A stretch of DNA of 64,000 bases from DATMER01 sp035536935 (GTDB lineage Bacteria; Acidobacteriota; Thermoanaerobaculia; Multivoradales; UBA5704): positions 1 through 64,000 of the forward strand of contig DATLNC010000082.1 in the NCBI GenBank assembly GCA_035536935.1, written 5' to 3'. Of this stretch, positions 17,163-24,814 are shown in pieces (position 1 is the first letter of the stretch; each line of letters starts with the position of its first letter). The notes beneath the pieces are model-generated. The model made no database searches. It was given only the letters and a program-made list of their open reading frames with translations, and was not told the DNA's origin. Made by a program: the position numbers and the translations under genes.

Positions 17163-18188
17163 TCAGAATAGATGCGTGGTCTCGTGCTCCGGACCGTCGC
17201 CGACGCCGTCGCGGATCACGAAGCCGACGGCGGGGAGGTCTTCCAGGCGGTCGGCCACCTCGTCCTCGGATTCGGGATCGCAGATCACGTGCACGTTGGC
17301 GCCGGCATCCAGGGTGGCCCAGGCCGCGAGCCCTTCCTGGCGCAGCTCGCGGACGGCGCGCAGCACCGCCACCGTGCCGGGGCTCCAGTAGAAGATCGGC
17401 GGCTGCGAGGTCATGGCGATCATGTGGAGGTCGGTCGACTCCTCTTCCAGGACCGGTCCGAGGAGCTCGAAGTCGCGGGTCTCGATGGCGCGGCGGACTC
17501 TCTGCAGGCGCTCGGGCAGAAGCTCCAGGCGCTTGGTGTAGTAGGGGCTGGTGTGGGCGAGGCGATGGCCGTCGCGGGAGGAGACCACCTTGGGGCCGAT
17601 CTCGACCACCGCGATCACGTCGCGCAGGTCCCACTGCGCGGCGTCGGCGAGCTGGATGGCGTAGCTCGGCTCGTCGTCGATGCCGCCCGACCCGCCCATG
17701 CTGTCGGGGTCGGGCCACTCCACGTAGCCGCCCAGCACGGAGCGGGCCGCCGAGCCCGAGCCGCTGCGCCGCGCGAGCTGCGACAGGTCCCTGGCCGGCG
17801 CGTCCTTGCGGCCGAGAGCACCCACCGCGGCCAGCGTCAGGGCAGCGAAGCCCGAGGCGGAGGAGGCCAGCCCGGCGGCGCTCGGGAAGGTGTTGCGCGT
17901 CGCCACCCGGAACGGCTCTTCGCGGCCGGCCCACTGGCGGACCCGGTCGAGCTGCTCCACCACGCGCCGGGTGAACTCGGGGTCGGGCGAGCCGAACCCG
18001 CCGTCGGGCTCGCTCAGCCAGACCTCGTCGTGCCCACCGTCCAGAATCTCCACCGTGCACCGGGTCACGCAGTGGTCGAGGGTCATGGAGATGGACGGGT
18101 TCATCGGCAGCGCCCGCTCCAGGTCCCGGGCTCCCCAGTACTTGATGAACGCGATATTGGCCGGAGCGGCGACAGTGGTCTTGCTCAT
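17163..18188 (-). CDS. mevalonate (di)phosphate decarboxylase, possibly monophosphate-specific
   Basis: GHMP-superfamily decarboxylase of 341 residues. Conserved features are NIAFIKYWG with Lys16/Tyr17, NPSISMTLD, the ATP loop PSAAGLASSASGFAAL (residues 102-117), SGSGSAARS (Ser144, Ser146, Arg149) and the catalytic Asp in LDAGANVHV. Classical diphosphomevalonate decarboxylases read KYWGK at the N-terminal motif; here it is KYWGA (Ala20). That lysine is reported to contact the substrate diphosphate in the staphylococcal enzyme (from memory). With isopentenyl phosphate kinase next door and no phosphomevalonate kinase, the substrate may be mevalonate 5-phosphate, giving isopentenyl phosphate. 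The ATG overlaps the mevalonate kinase stop (ATGA). Confidence 0.85.
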   Translation of the reverse strand: MSKTTVAAPANIAFIKYWGARDLERALPMNPSISMTLDHCVTRCTVEILDGGHDEVWLSEPDGGFGSPDPEFTRRVVEQLDRVRQWAGREEPFRVATRNTFPSAAGLASSASGFAALTLAAVGALGRKDAPARDLSQLARRSGSGSAARSVLGGYVEWPDPDSMGGSGGIDDEPSYAIQLADAAQWDLRDVIAVVEIGPKVVSSRDGHRLAHTSPYYTKRLELLPERLQRVRRAIETRDFELLGPVLEEESTDLHMIAMTSQPPIFYWSPGTVAVLRAVRELRQEGLAAWATLDAGANVHVICDPESEDEVADRLEDLPAVGFVIRDGVGDGPEHETTHLF

Positions 18189-19261
18189 CCAGCAGTCTCC
18201 TCACGGAACCCGGGGGCTCCGAGGTGAACGGCATAAAAGGGAAAAGATTTCAACATGGCGCAGCGTTCCAGCTTCCCGGGGTCGGGATGATAAACCAGAA
18301 GCGACCCGGCTCCCGGCCCGGCGAGCGATCCCGCGCCGGAGATCTTCGCGGCGCCGCCCTCCATCTCGATCTGACGGACCGCGGCGCAAACCTCCCCGGG
18401 AACGACCCCGAGCTCTTCCAGGCAGGCTTGCGCCTGGCGAATGAGATGCAAAGCGCGGTCCCGGTCTTCCTCCTCCCGCTCCAGCTCGGCGCGGAAGGCG
18501 ACGGTCGCGGCCTCGATCCGGTCCAGGACCGCTTCGATCCGGCCCGGCTCCTCCCCGCGCCGTGCGCGCACGGCCGCGACCACGGCACCCGTGGCCTCGG
18601 ACGGCATCCCGGTATCGTAGACCCGGAGCCGGGCGAGCAGGGGAGAGCGGGCGCCCACCGGCTCGGTCTCCAGCCCGCCCGCGGGATCCTTCCGTGCCCA
18701 GAGCACGCCGCCGCGCAGGATCGTGGCGCCGTCCACCCCGGACGGATGCCCATGCTGCCGGCGCTCGACTTCCAGGGCCAGGCGCTCGACCTGCCCGAGG
18801 TCGACGGGCGTCCGGCTCCAGGCAAACATCCCGGCGAGGACCGCCACGGCCGTGGCCGCGGAGCTGCCGAAACCGGAGCCGACGGGGAGGTCGGAGTCGA
18901 CGCGCAGGCTCAGCCCTTCACCGGGCTCGTCCAGCAGCCCGACCGCCTCGCCGAGCGCGGCCTTGACCACGTGCGCGGGGTCTTCGCCGCGCATCTCCCG
19001 AAAGCTGGCCGGACCTGGATGCAGGGAGAATTCGCCCCAGCGCTCGCGGGCCGCGGCGGCATAGTCGCGGACCTCTCCCCAGGTAAGGTGCTCGGAATGG
19101 CCCAGGGCGGGCAGGTCCAGGATCACGTGATCCGCTGGGGAGAGCCTGACCCTGAGCCGGAGGTCGATGGCCGCCACGAGGGCGGGGCGGCCGTAGACCA
19201 CCGCGTGCTCCCCCATCAGGATCAGCTTGCCGGGGGCCGAGACGGTGAGGGGTGCCCTCAC
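18185..19261 (-). CDS. mevalonate kinase
   Basis: GHMP kinase of 358 residues with all three family motifs: PGKLILMGEHAVVYGRPAL (Lys12 and following), PVGSGFGSSAATAVA (ATP-binding loop, residues 126-140) and C-terminal KISGAGSLAGPGAGS. GEHAVVYGRPAL is specific for mevalonate kinases, which make mevalonate 5-phosphate from mevalonate and ATP. The GTG at 19261 was chosen because homology begins directly there (VRAPLTVSAPGK) and it lies 2 bp after the HMG-CoA reductase stop; a longer upstream frame is out of frame with that gene and is a shadow. It is the only mevalonate-type kinase in the operon. Confidence 0.93.
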   Translation of the reverse strand: MRAPLTVSAPGKLILMGEHAVVYGRPALVAAIDLRLRVRLSPADHVILDLPALGHSEHLTWGEVRDYAAAARERWGEFSLHPGPASFREMRGEDPAHVVKAALGEAVGLLDEPGEGLSLRVDSDLPVGSGFGSSAATAVAVLAGMFAWSRTPVDLGQVERLALEVERRQHGHPSGVDGATILRGGVLWARKDPAGGLETEPVGARSPLLARLRVYDTGMPSEATGAVVAAVRARRGEEPGRIEAVLDRIEAATVAFRAELEREEEDRDRALHLIRQAQACLEELGVVPGEVCAAVRQIEMEGGAAKISGAGSLAGPGAGSLLVYHPDPGKLERCAMLKSFPFYAVHLGAPGFREETAG

Positions 19262-19263
19262 GC

Positions 19264-20535
19264 CTAGGGGATCGTGCGGCCGGGGACCTCGCCGCGTCCG
19301 AGCTTCTCGTGGGCGCGCGCCAGGTCCTGCGAGGTGAAGGCCGCCATCAGCGACAGCTCGCCGGCGCGCACGACCGCGCCCAGGATCTCGGCGAGGCGGG
19401 TGACGGCCTCGCCGCGGCGTTCCGGGTCGGGGGAGACGCCGAGCATGGCGAGCGCCTCGCGCTGCGTCTCGAGCGAGGTGCCGCCGCCCACGGCGCCGAG
19501 CGGCACGTCGGGCATGTAGATCGACGCGAAGACCGAGTCCGGCCCCCGCGCCTCGATGCAGGTCACGCCCATGGAGCCCTCGACCACGTGCGCCGGATCC
19601 TGGCCCGTGGCGATGAAGAAGGCCGCGAGCACGTTGGCGTAGTGGGCGTTGAAGCCCATCGAGCCGGCGGCGATGGAGCCCAGCAGGTTCTTGCGGTACT
19701 GGACTTCCACCAGGTCGCGGGCGTTGGTCTTGAGCTGGTGGTGGAGGATCGGGGCCTCGAGCAGGGCCTCCGCGTAGATGCGCTTGCCGCGGCCCTCCTG
19801 GAAGTTGATGGCGGCCGGCTTCTTGTCCACGCAGTAGTTGCCTGACAGAGCTATGCAGGGCACGCCGGTCTGGGGCTCGATGAGGTCGTTGACCGCGCGG
19901 TCGCAGGCGATCGTGGCCATGTTCATGCCCATGGCGTCGCCCGAGTCGAAGCGGAAGCGCAGGAAGACCGTGGTGCCGAAGGTGTACGGCCGGACTTCCA
20001 GGAGCTTCAGGTGGTTGCTGGTCTTCTCGGTGATCGCGCGGATCTCCGCATCGTGGTCCTTGATCCACTGCAGGAACCACTGGGTCTGCACGATGCCCGA
20101 GGTGCGGAACACGGGCGCGCGGGTCATGCCCACGTCCTCGATGCGGACGACCGCGCCGCCGGCCTGGGTGATGGCCGTGCAGCCGCGGTTGGTGCTCGCC
20201 ACCAGGGCCGCCTCGGTGGTGGCGAGAGGCACCCAGAAGTCGCCGTCGGCGCAGCGTCCGCGTACCCGCAGCGGGCCCACGACGCCCATGGGGATCTGGG
20301 CCACGCCGAAGAAGTTCTCGCAGTTGCGCTTGGAGGCCCGCTGCACGTCGAGCGAGTGGTGCGCGATGTTGTCGAGCGCGGTATCGGTCATGCGCTCCAG
20401 GGCGCGCCGCCGGATCTCCGCCGCCTCTTCGGCGGGGAGGTCCTTGGGAAGCTCGTGGAAGCGCATCTCCCGGCGCACGAGGGAACGGACCAGCTCTTCG
20501 CGCCGCGAGGTCGGCAGTTGGATCGGGTTGCTCAT
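19264..20535 (-). CDS. hydroxymethylglutaryl-CoA reductase, class I-like
   Basis: Enzyme of 423 residues making mevalonate from HMG-CoA with NAD(P)H, the committing step of the pathway. Catalytic blocks are visible: ENFFGVAQIPMGVVGPL, LATTEAALVAST (catalytic Glu), DAMGMNM (cofactor-binding), YCVDKKPAAINF (catalytic Lys), GQDPAHVVEGS (Asp) and a C-terminal HEKLGR (catalytic His). Length and ENFFGVAQIPMG plus DAMGMNM fit the class I (archaeal/eukaryotic-type) soluble form without membrane anchor. The ATG overlaps the isomerase stop by one base (TGATG). Confidence 0.95.
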   Translation of the reverse strand: MSNPIQLPTSRREELVRSLVRREMRFHELPKDLPAEEAAEIRRRALERMTDTALDNIAHHSLDVQRASKRNCENFFGVAQIPMGVVGPLRVRGRCADGDFWVPLATTEAALVASTNRGCTAITQAGGAVVRIEDVGMTRAPVFRTSGIVQTQWFLQWIKDHDAEIRAITEKTSNHLKLLEVRPYTFGTTVFLRFRFDSGDAMGMNMATIACDRAVNDLIEPQTGVPCIALSGNYCVDKKPAAINFQEGRGKRIYAEALLEAPILHHQLKTNARDLVEVQYRKNLLGSIAAGSMGFNAHYANVLAAFFIATGQDPAHVVEGSMGVTCIEARGPDSVFASIYMPDVPLGAVGGGTSLETQREALAMLGVSPDPERRGEAVTRLAEILGAVVRAGELSLMAAFTSQDLARAHEKLGRGEVPGRTIP

Positions 20536-21563
20536 CAGAAGGACCCTTTTCGAAGCTCGGCGGTGCGAAGCCCCGAGATCGTTTTAATACCCAGGCAGAA
20601 CATGCAGATCTTGAGCTCTCGGACGATGCGCCGCACCTTGTCGGCCACGCTGTCGGGCGACTCGGTGGCCGCGGCGAGGAACGGGTACGCCATGCCGCCC
20701 AGGTCGGCTCCCAGGGCGAGGGCCTTGGCCAAGTCCAGGCCGTTGCGCAGGCCGCCGCTGGCGATCACCGTCACGCCCTCGACCCGCCGGACCTCCTGGA
20801 TGGACAGCGGCGTCGGGAGTCCCCAGCCGGCGAACAGCTCGCCCAGGTCGAGCTCGCCGGAGCGGGCCGCCTCGATGCGCGCCCAGCTCGTGCCGCCCGT
20901 GCCGGCGGTGTCCAGGATGCGGACCCCGACGCCGGCCAGGGCGCGGGCCACGCTTTCCGAGAGCCCGCTGCCGACCTCCTTTGCCACAACCGGCACGCCG
21001 ACTTCGCGCACCACCTCGCCGATCTTCGGCAGCAGCCCGGAGAAGTCGCACTGCCCCTCGGGCTGGAGCGCCTCCTGCAACGGGTTGAGGTGGAGCACGA
21101 GCGCGTCCGCCCCGATCATCTCGACCGCCTGGCGGCACTCGGCGACGCCCATGCCGTAGTTGAGCTGCACGGCGCCGAGGTTGGCCAGAAGTGGAGCTGT
21201 GGGAGCGGCCTCGCGGACGCGGAAGGTATCAGCTTTCGCAGGATCTTCCAACGCTTTGCGCTGGGAGCCGACCCCCACCGCGACGCCCGTGGACTCGGCT
21301 GCCGCGGCCAGGTTGCGGTTGATCCGGCCGGCCGTCTCGGTGCCGCCGGTCATGCAGGAGATGAGCAGGGGAGCGGCGAGGCGCCGGCCCAGGAACTCGA
21401 CCGAGGTGTCGACCTCGGCCATGTCGATCTCAGGTAAAGCCGCGTGGCCGAAGCGGTACTCGTCCCACCAGCTCTCGCCGAGCTGCATGCGGGAGTCGAG
21501 GGCCAGGCGGATGTGCTCGGCCTTGCGGTCGCGGATGTCGGCCATCGCCGGGAGGGCACTCAC
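20535..21563 (-). CDS. fni: type 2 isopentenyl-diphosphate delta-isomerase (FMN-dependent)
   Basis: TIM-barrel flavoprotein of 342 residues interconverting IPP and dimethylallyl diphosphate. Family blocks are clear: RKAEHIRLAL at the N-terminus, PLLISCMTGGT, HLNPLQEALQPEGQCDF, KEVGSGLS, DTAGTGGTSWARIE and the FMN phosphate site ASGGLRNGLDLAKALALGAD. The GTG start at 21563 overlaps the prenyl-synthase stop (GTGA); an ATG at 21545 is possible. Type 2 isomerases commonly accompany mevalonate pathways in bacteria and archaea, and the gene sits next to HMG-CoA reductase here. Confidence 0.95.
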   Translation of the reverse strand: MSALPAMADIRDRKAEHIRLALDSRMQLGESWWDEYRFGHAALPEIDMAEVDTSVEFLGRRLAAPLLISCMTGGTETAGRINRNLAAAAESTGVAVGVGSQRKALEDPAKADTFRVREAAPTAPLLANLGAVQLNYGMGVAECRQAVEMIGADALVLHLNPLQEALQPEGQCDFSGLLPKIGEVVREVGVPVVAKEVGSGLSESVARALAGVGVRILDTAGTGGTSWARIEAARSGELDLGELFAGWGLPTPLSIQEVRRVEGVTVIASGGLRNGLDLAKALALGADLGGMAYPFLAAATESPDSVADKVRRIVRELKICMFCLGIKTISGLRTAELRKGSF

Positions 21564-22666
21564 AGCTCGCGCTCCCAGAGGTAGTCGAGGAGCCCTTCGA
21601 GGAAGAGCCGGCCCTCCTGCCGCAGCTCGCCGAGCCCCTGGAGGGCCTGCCGCGCGGAGAGCAAGCGCTCTTGGATCATGCCTTCGACCCGGGCGCGCGC
21701 CCCGGTCTCTTCGAGGATGCGCTGCACCCGGGCGACCTCGCCGGCCGTGACGCCGGGATCTCCCAGGGCCTCTTCGAGGGCTTCGCGCTGCTCGGGCGTG
21801 GCCGCGGACAGGGCGTGGTGGATCAGGAAGGTGAACTTGCCCTCGCGCAGGTCGTCGCCCACGGGCTTGCCCACGGTTTCGGCCTTGCCGAACATGCCGA
21901 GCAGGTCGTCCTGGAGCTGGAAGGCCTCGCCCACGGCCGCGCCGTAGAGGGCCAGCCCGGCGATGGCCCCGGGCGCGGCGCCGGCCAGGATCGCGCCGAG
22001 CTGCACGGGCCGCTCGGCCGTGTAGCGCCCGGACTTGAGGCGCAGCACCCGGGTCAGCTCCTCTTCCTTGGCGGCGCGGCGCTGGGCCACCAACAGCTCC
22101 AGGTACTGGCCGCCGATGACCTCCTCGCTCATGGCCGCGAAGCAGCGGGCGAGCTCGGGCCGGCCTGCCGCCGCGCAGGAGGCCAGCTCGACCGCCCAGG
22201 TGTGGGAGAGGTCTCCGAGCAGGATCGCCACGGAAAGCCCGAAGTCGCGGGCATCGCCGTGGAAGCCGCGCTGCCGGTGAGCGTTGCGGAAGCGCACGTG
22301 CGCGGCGGGCTGGCCGCGCCGGACCTCGGCGTGGTCCATGATGTCGTCGTGGATCAGGAGATAGGTGTGCAGGAACTCGGTGGCCAGCGCGAGGGGAAGC
22401 ACTTCACCGTCGGCCGCGCCGCCGCAGGCCCGGTAGGCGTGATAGACCAGGGCCGGGCGCACGCGCTTGCCGCCGTGGACCACGAGCTGGCCGACGCCGT
22501 CGATCAGCTCGAGCATCTCGGGCGAGCCGGCCTCGGCCGCCGCGCGCCGCTTCGCCTCCAGCCAGGCGTGCAGCTCGCGGTCGAGCCGCTCCCGGAACCT
22601 CTCGAGGAGGGCGGGGAAGCCTTCCGGAACCGATTGCGCCTTCGAGGCGGCCGTGGACATTCCCAT
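21560..22666 (-). CDS. polyprenyl (farnesyl/geranylgeranyl) diphosphate synthase
   Basis: Trans-prenyl chain-elongating enzyme of 368 residues. The GKRVRPAL block, first Asp-rich motif LIHDDIMD and second motif QLQDDLLGMFG (DDxxG) are present, along with GEAFQ and KPVGDDLREGK. It condenses IPP with allylic diphosphates; chain length cannot be read reliably, but a downstream squalene-synthase-like gene suggests farnesyl diphosphate. It is the first gene of the minus-strand isoprenoid operon, so its upstream region (22667-22914) should contain the promoter for the whole set. Confidence 0.93.
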   Translation of the reverse strand: MGMSTAASKAQSVPEGFPALLERFRERLDRELHAWLEAKRRAAAEAGSPEMLELIDGVGQLVVHGGKRVRPALVYHAYRACGGAADGEVLPLALATEFLHTYLLIHDDIMDHAEVRRGQPAAHVRFRNAHRQRGFHGDARDFGLSVAILLGDLSHTWAVELASCAAAGRPELARCFAAMSEEVIGGQYLELLVAQRRAAKEEELTRVLRLKSGRYTAERPVQLGAILAGAAPGAIAGLALYGAAVGEAFQLQDDLLGMFGKAETVGKPVGDDLREGKFTFLIHHALSAATPEQREALEEALGDPGVTAGEVARVQRILEETGARARVEGMIQERLLSARQALQGLGELRQEGRLFLEGLLDYLWEREL

Positions 22667-22792
22667 TCCTGGAGTTCGCTCTCTTTCGCCTCGTGCCCGG
22701 ATTTTGGCCAGATATTGGCCCGCAGAGCATAACCGAATTGCCCCTGCGGAAAGTTCCCGGGCGCTGGCTTCGAAGGTATTCTAGACGAAGAG

Positions 22793-22811
22793 CACTTTGC
22801 GATGCAAAGTG
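22793..22811. promoter_or_regulatory. perfect inverted repeat between divergent transcription units
   Basis: CACTTTGC-GAT-GCAAAGTG, two perfect 8-bp arms around a 3-bp centre. It lies 127 bp upstream of the isoprenoid operon start and 104 bp upstream of the divergent aminotransferase-like gene. The size and symmetry are those of a dimeric repressor or activator operator. No T-run follows on either strand, so it is not a typical terminator. The binding protein is unknown. Confidence 0.45.
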
Positions 22812-22914
22812 GCTGTCTTTGGCGGGTAGTGCCAGCGAATGACGTAGAGTCCGGCATACCGGCGCGCTTTGGCCGGCTGGCCGTACCATGTAAGGTAAGG
22901 AACCCCTAGCTGAG

Positions 22915-24126
22915 ATGCGCGGTCCGGAGAAAGAACCGAAGGACGAGATGATTCACGCTGTCCAAGACAATCCTGCGTCCCGGACGAGCCAGGTGCCGGC
23001 CGAGCTCAAGGAGCTCCTCGAGTTCCCCGGGGTGCTCTCGCTGGCCGCGGACCTGCCGGCGGCCGAGCTCTTCCCGATGAGCGCCGTGGCCCAGGCTTCG
23101 GCGCGCCTGCTCGCCGACCCCGGTCCTCCGGAGCTCGGCACCCCCTTCCAGCCGCTCAAGGCCCAGATCGTGGAGCTGATGGCCATGCGCGGGGTCCGCT
23201 GCCGGCCGGATCAGATCGTGCTCACCACGGGCATCGAAGGAGCCCTGGATCTCCTGGGAAGGCAGCTCCTCGAGCCTGGCTCCCAGGTGCTGCTCGAGGA
23301 AACCGTCTCGGAGAAAGTCCGCGCCGGCCTCCCGCTGGACCCGGAGGTCCTCACCGTCTCCACGGACCCCCAGACGGGCATCGACGTGGACCAGGTGGAG
23401 GCGCTCCTGGCGGGCGGCGCGCGGCCCGCCTTCATCTACGTGATCCCGGAGGGGCACAACCCTCTCGGCGTGAGCCTCGGACTGGAGAAGCGGCTGCAGC
23501 TCCTCGACCTGGCCCGCGCCTACGAGGTGCCGATCCTCGAGGACGACACCTACGGCTTCCTGTCGTACGACGGCCACCCGGAGCCGCCGCTGCGCGCGCT
23601 CGACGCCCGCTGGGCCGTCTACCTCGGCTCCTTCTCCATGCTCCTGGCACCGGCCCTGCGCGCCGGCTGGATCGTCCTTCCCGACGACCCGCCCGCGCGT
23701 CTCGCCCTGCTGCCGGCCGCCGCGGAGCTCGACGTGCCCTCGTTCAGCCACCGCACGATCTCGGCTTTTCTGGAGGCCGGGTATCTCCCGGAGCACCTGG
23801 AGACGATCCGGGCCGCGTACCGGCGCCGGCGGGATACGCTCCTCCGCACCCTGCAGGAGCACTTCCCGCGGGAGGCGCGCTGGAGCCATCCATCGAGCGG
23901 CCTCAACGTCTGGGTGGAGCTGCCGCAAGGGATCACCTCCGGCGAGCTGCTGCGCGACGCCGTCGCTCTGGAAAACGTAGCTTTCACACCGGGCTCCGTC
24001 TTCGCGACCCTGGGGGGAGGCCACGCCGACCGCGCCTTGCGCCTGAGCTTTGGGAACAACCCGCCGCACCGGATCGAGGAGGGAGTGCAGCGGCTGGCGC
24101 GGGTCCTTCAAGCGAAGCTCGCCTGA
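22915..24126 (+). CDS. PLP aminotransferase-fold protein lacking the catalytic lysine
   Basis: Fold-type I class I/II aminotransferase of 403 residues, similar along its length to LysN/MocR-type enzymes. Landmarks include PEGHNPLG (usual NPTG), ILEDDTYGFLSYDG (PLP-ring Asp and Tyr) and a C-terminal ALRLSFGNN (substrate-carboxylate Arg). The Schiff-base lysine is absent: the block is YLGSFSMLLAPALRAGW, with Met242 (ATG, 23638-23640) where the family has GSFSK. The frame is otherwise intact. It may be a non-catalytic binding protein, a lysine-independent enzyme or a recently inactivated one. There is no helix-turn-helix domain. It diverges from the isoprenoid operon. An ATG at 22948 with an AAGGA site is an alternative start. 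Confidence 0.85.
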   Translation: MRGPEKEPKDEMIHAVQDNPASRTSQVPAELKELLEFPGVLSLAADLPAAELFPMSAVAQASARLLADPGPPELGTPFQPLKAQIVELMAMRGVRCRPDQIVLTTGIEGALDLLGRQLLEPGSQVLLEETVSEKVRAGLPLDPEVLTVSTDPQTGIDVDQVEALLAGGARPAFIYVIPEGHNPLGVSLGLEKRLQLLDLARAYEVPILEDDTYGFLSYDGHPEPPLRALDARWAVYLGSFSMLLAPALRAGWIVLPDDPPARLALLPAAAELDVPSFSHRTISAFLEAGYLPEHLETIRAAYRRRRDTLLRTLQEHFPREARWSHPSSGLNVWVELPQGITSGELLRDAVALENVAFTPGSVFATLGGGHADRALRLSFGNNPPHRIEEGVQRLARVLQAKLA

Positions 24127-24140
24127 GGCGCTGCACACGG

Positions 24141-24224
24141 CCTGACACGGACTCACACGGACCTTCACGCACCCACGGCATGGTCCGTGTTCGTCCGTGT
24201 CAGTCCGTGCCCGTCCGTGTCAGG
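24141..24224. repeat. GTCCGTGT 10-bp repeats with inverted arms
   Basis: Four copies of GTCCGTG(T/C) start at 24183, 24193, 24203 and 24213, an exact 10-bp period. The inverse form ACACGGAC occurs to the left (CCTGACACGGAC at 24141-24152, ACACGGACC at 24155-24163). CCTGACACGGAC pairs perfectly with GTCCGTGTCAGG at 24213-24224, so the region can form a long hairpin. It fills the gap between convergent genes, where it could work as a bidirectional transcription stop, but there is no T-run. Confidence 0.6.
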
Positions 24225-24229
24225 GAGCT

Positions 24230-24694
24230 CTACGAGCTTTCGTCCGCGGGGCTTTCGTCGCCCTCTGAACGCTTCTCGAACGCGCGGTGCATGTAGCGGA
24301 TCAGCTTGTGGAAGCCGTCGAGGAGCTGCCCGAAGGCGCGCTCCAGATCCGGCGGCAGCGGATCGCTCTGCCCGAGCACGCTGTACAGGTCCGGGAACCC
24401 GCGCTCCCTTCCGCTTCCACTCTCCGCATCGACGAACCGGCTCCCCGGCCGCATCGCAGCCGGCCGGCCGTTCACGATCTGGATGGCGTTGTGAAGGTCG
24501 TGCAGGTCGCACCCGAGGGTGCCCAGCAACTTCTCCAGCGTCTCCAGCGATGGCCGTTGCCGACCCGTCTCGTACGCCGAGAGCATGCCTTTCGTGATGC
24601 CGGCGGCTTCCGCCACCTGGTACTGCTTTTTGCCGAGTCGGTCTCTAAGCCAGCGCAGCGCCTGACCGAGGCCGTTCAGAACGGTTGTGGCCAC
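24230..24694 (-). CDS. XRE-family transcriptional regulator
   Basis: Protein of 154 residues. Residues about 8-65 form a Cro/C1-type helix-turn-helix: LGQALRWLRDRLGKKQYQVA, AGITKGMLSAYETGRQRPS, LETLEKLLGTLGCDLHDLHN. The C-terminal half is a less conserved helical region (LERAFGQLLDGFHKLIRYMH) that may mediate dimerisation or ligand sensing. It diverges from the threonine-dehydratase-like gene, and the shared region has four GGCGTAA-type half-sites in 11-bp phase, the probable operator. It probably represses itself and its neighbour. Confidence 0.85.
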   Translation of the reverse strand: MATTVLNGLGQALRWLRDRLGKKQYQVAEAAGITKGMLSAYETGRQRPSLETLEKLLGTLGCDLHDLHNAIQIVNGRPAAMRPGSRFVDAESGSGRERGFPDLYSVLGQSDPLPPDLERAFGQLLDGFHKLIRYMHRAFEKRSEGDESPADESS

Positions 24695-24747
24695 GGCTCA
24701 TGTCTCCTGAGGTTGAGTACGGTTCTCTCCAACATGGGAGAATCATA

Positions 24748-24795
24748 GGCGTAACAAGGGCGTAAGTCAAGCGTACGGGGGGCGTAAGTTACGCC
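24748..24795. promoter_or_regulatory. phased GGCGTAA operator array
   Basis: Half-sites GGCGTAAC (24748), GGCGTAAG (24759), AGCGTACG (24770) and GGCGTAAG (24781) begin exactly 11 bp apart, about one helical turn. The last is part of a perfect palindrome GGCGTAA-G-TTACGCC (24781-24795). They lie between the divergent XRE regulator and the threonine-dehydratase-like gene and stand out against the GC-rich background. Binding by the adjacent XRE protein is an inference. Confidence 0.55.
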
Positions 24796-24814
24796 ACTGA
24801 TAGCATGTCTTTCC

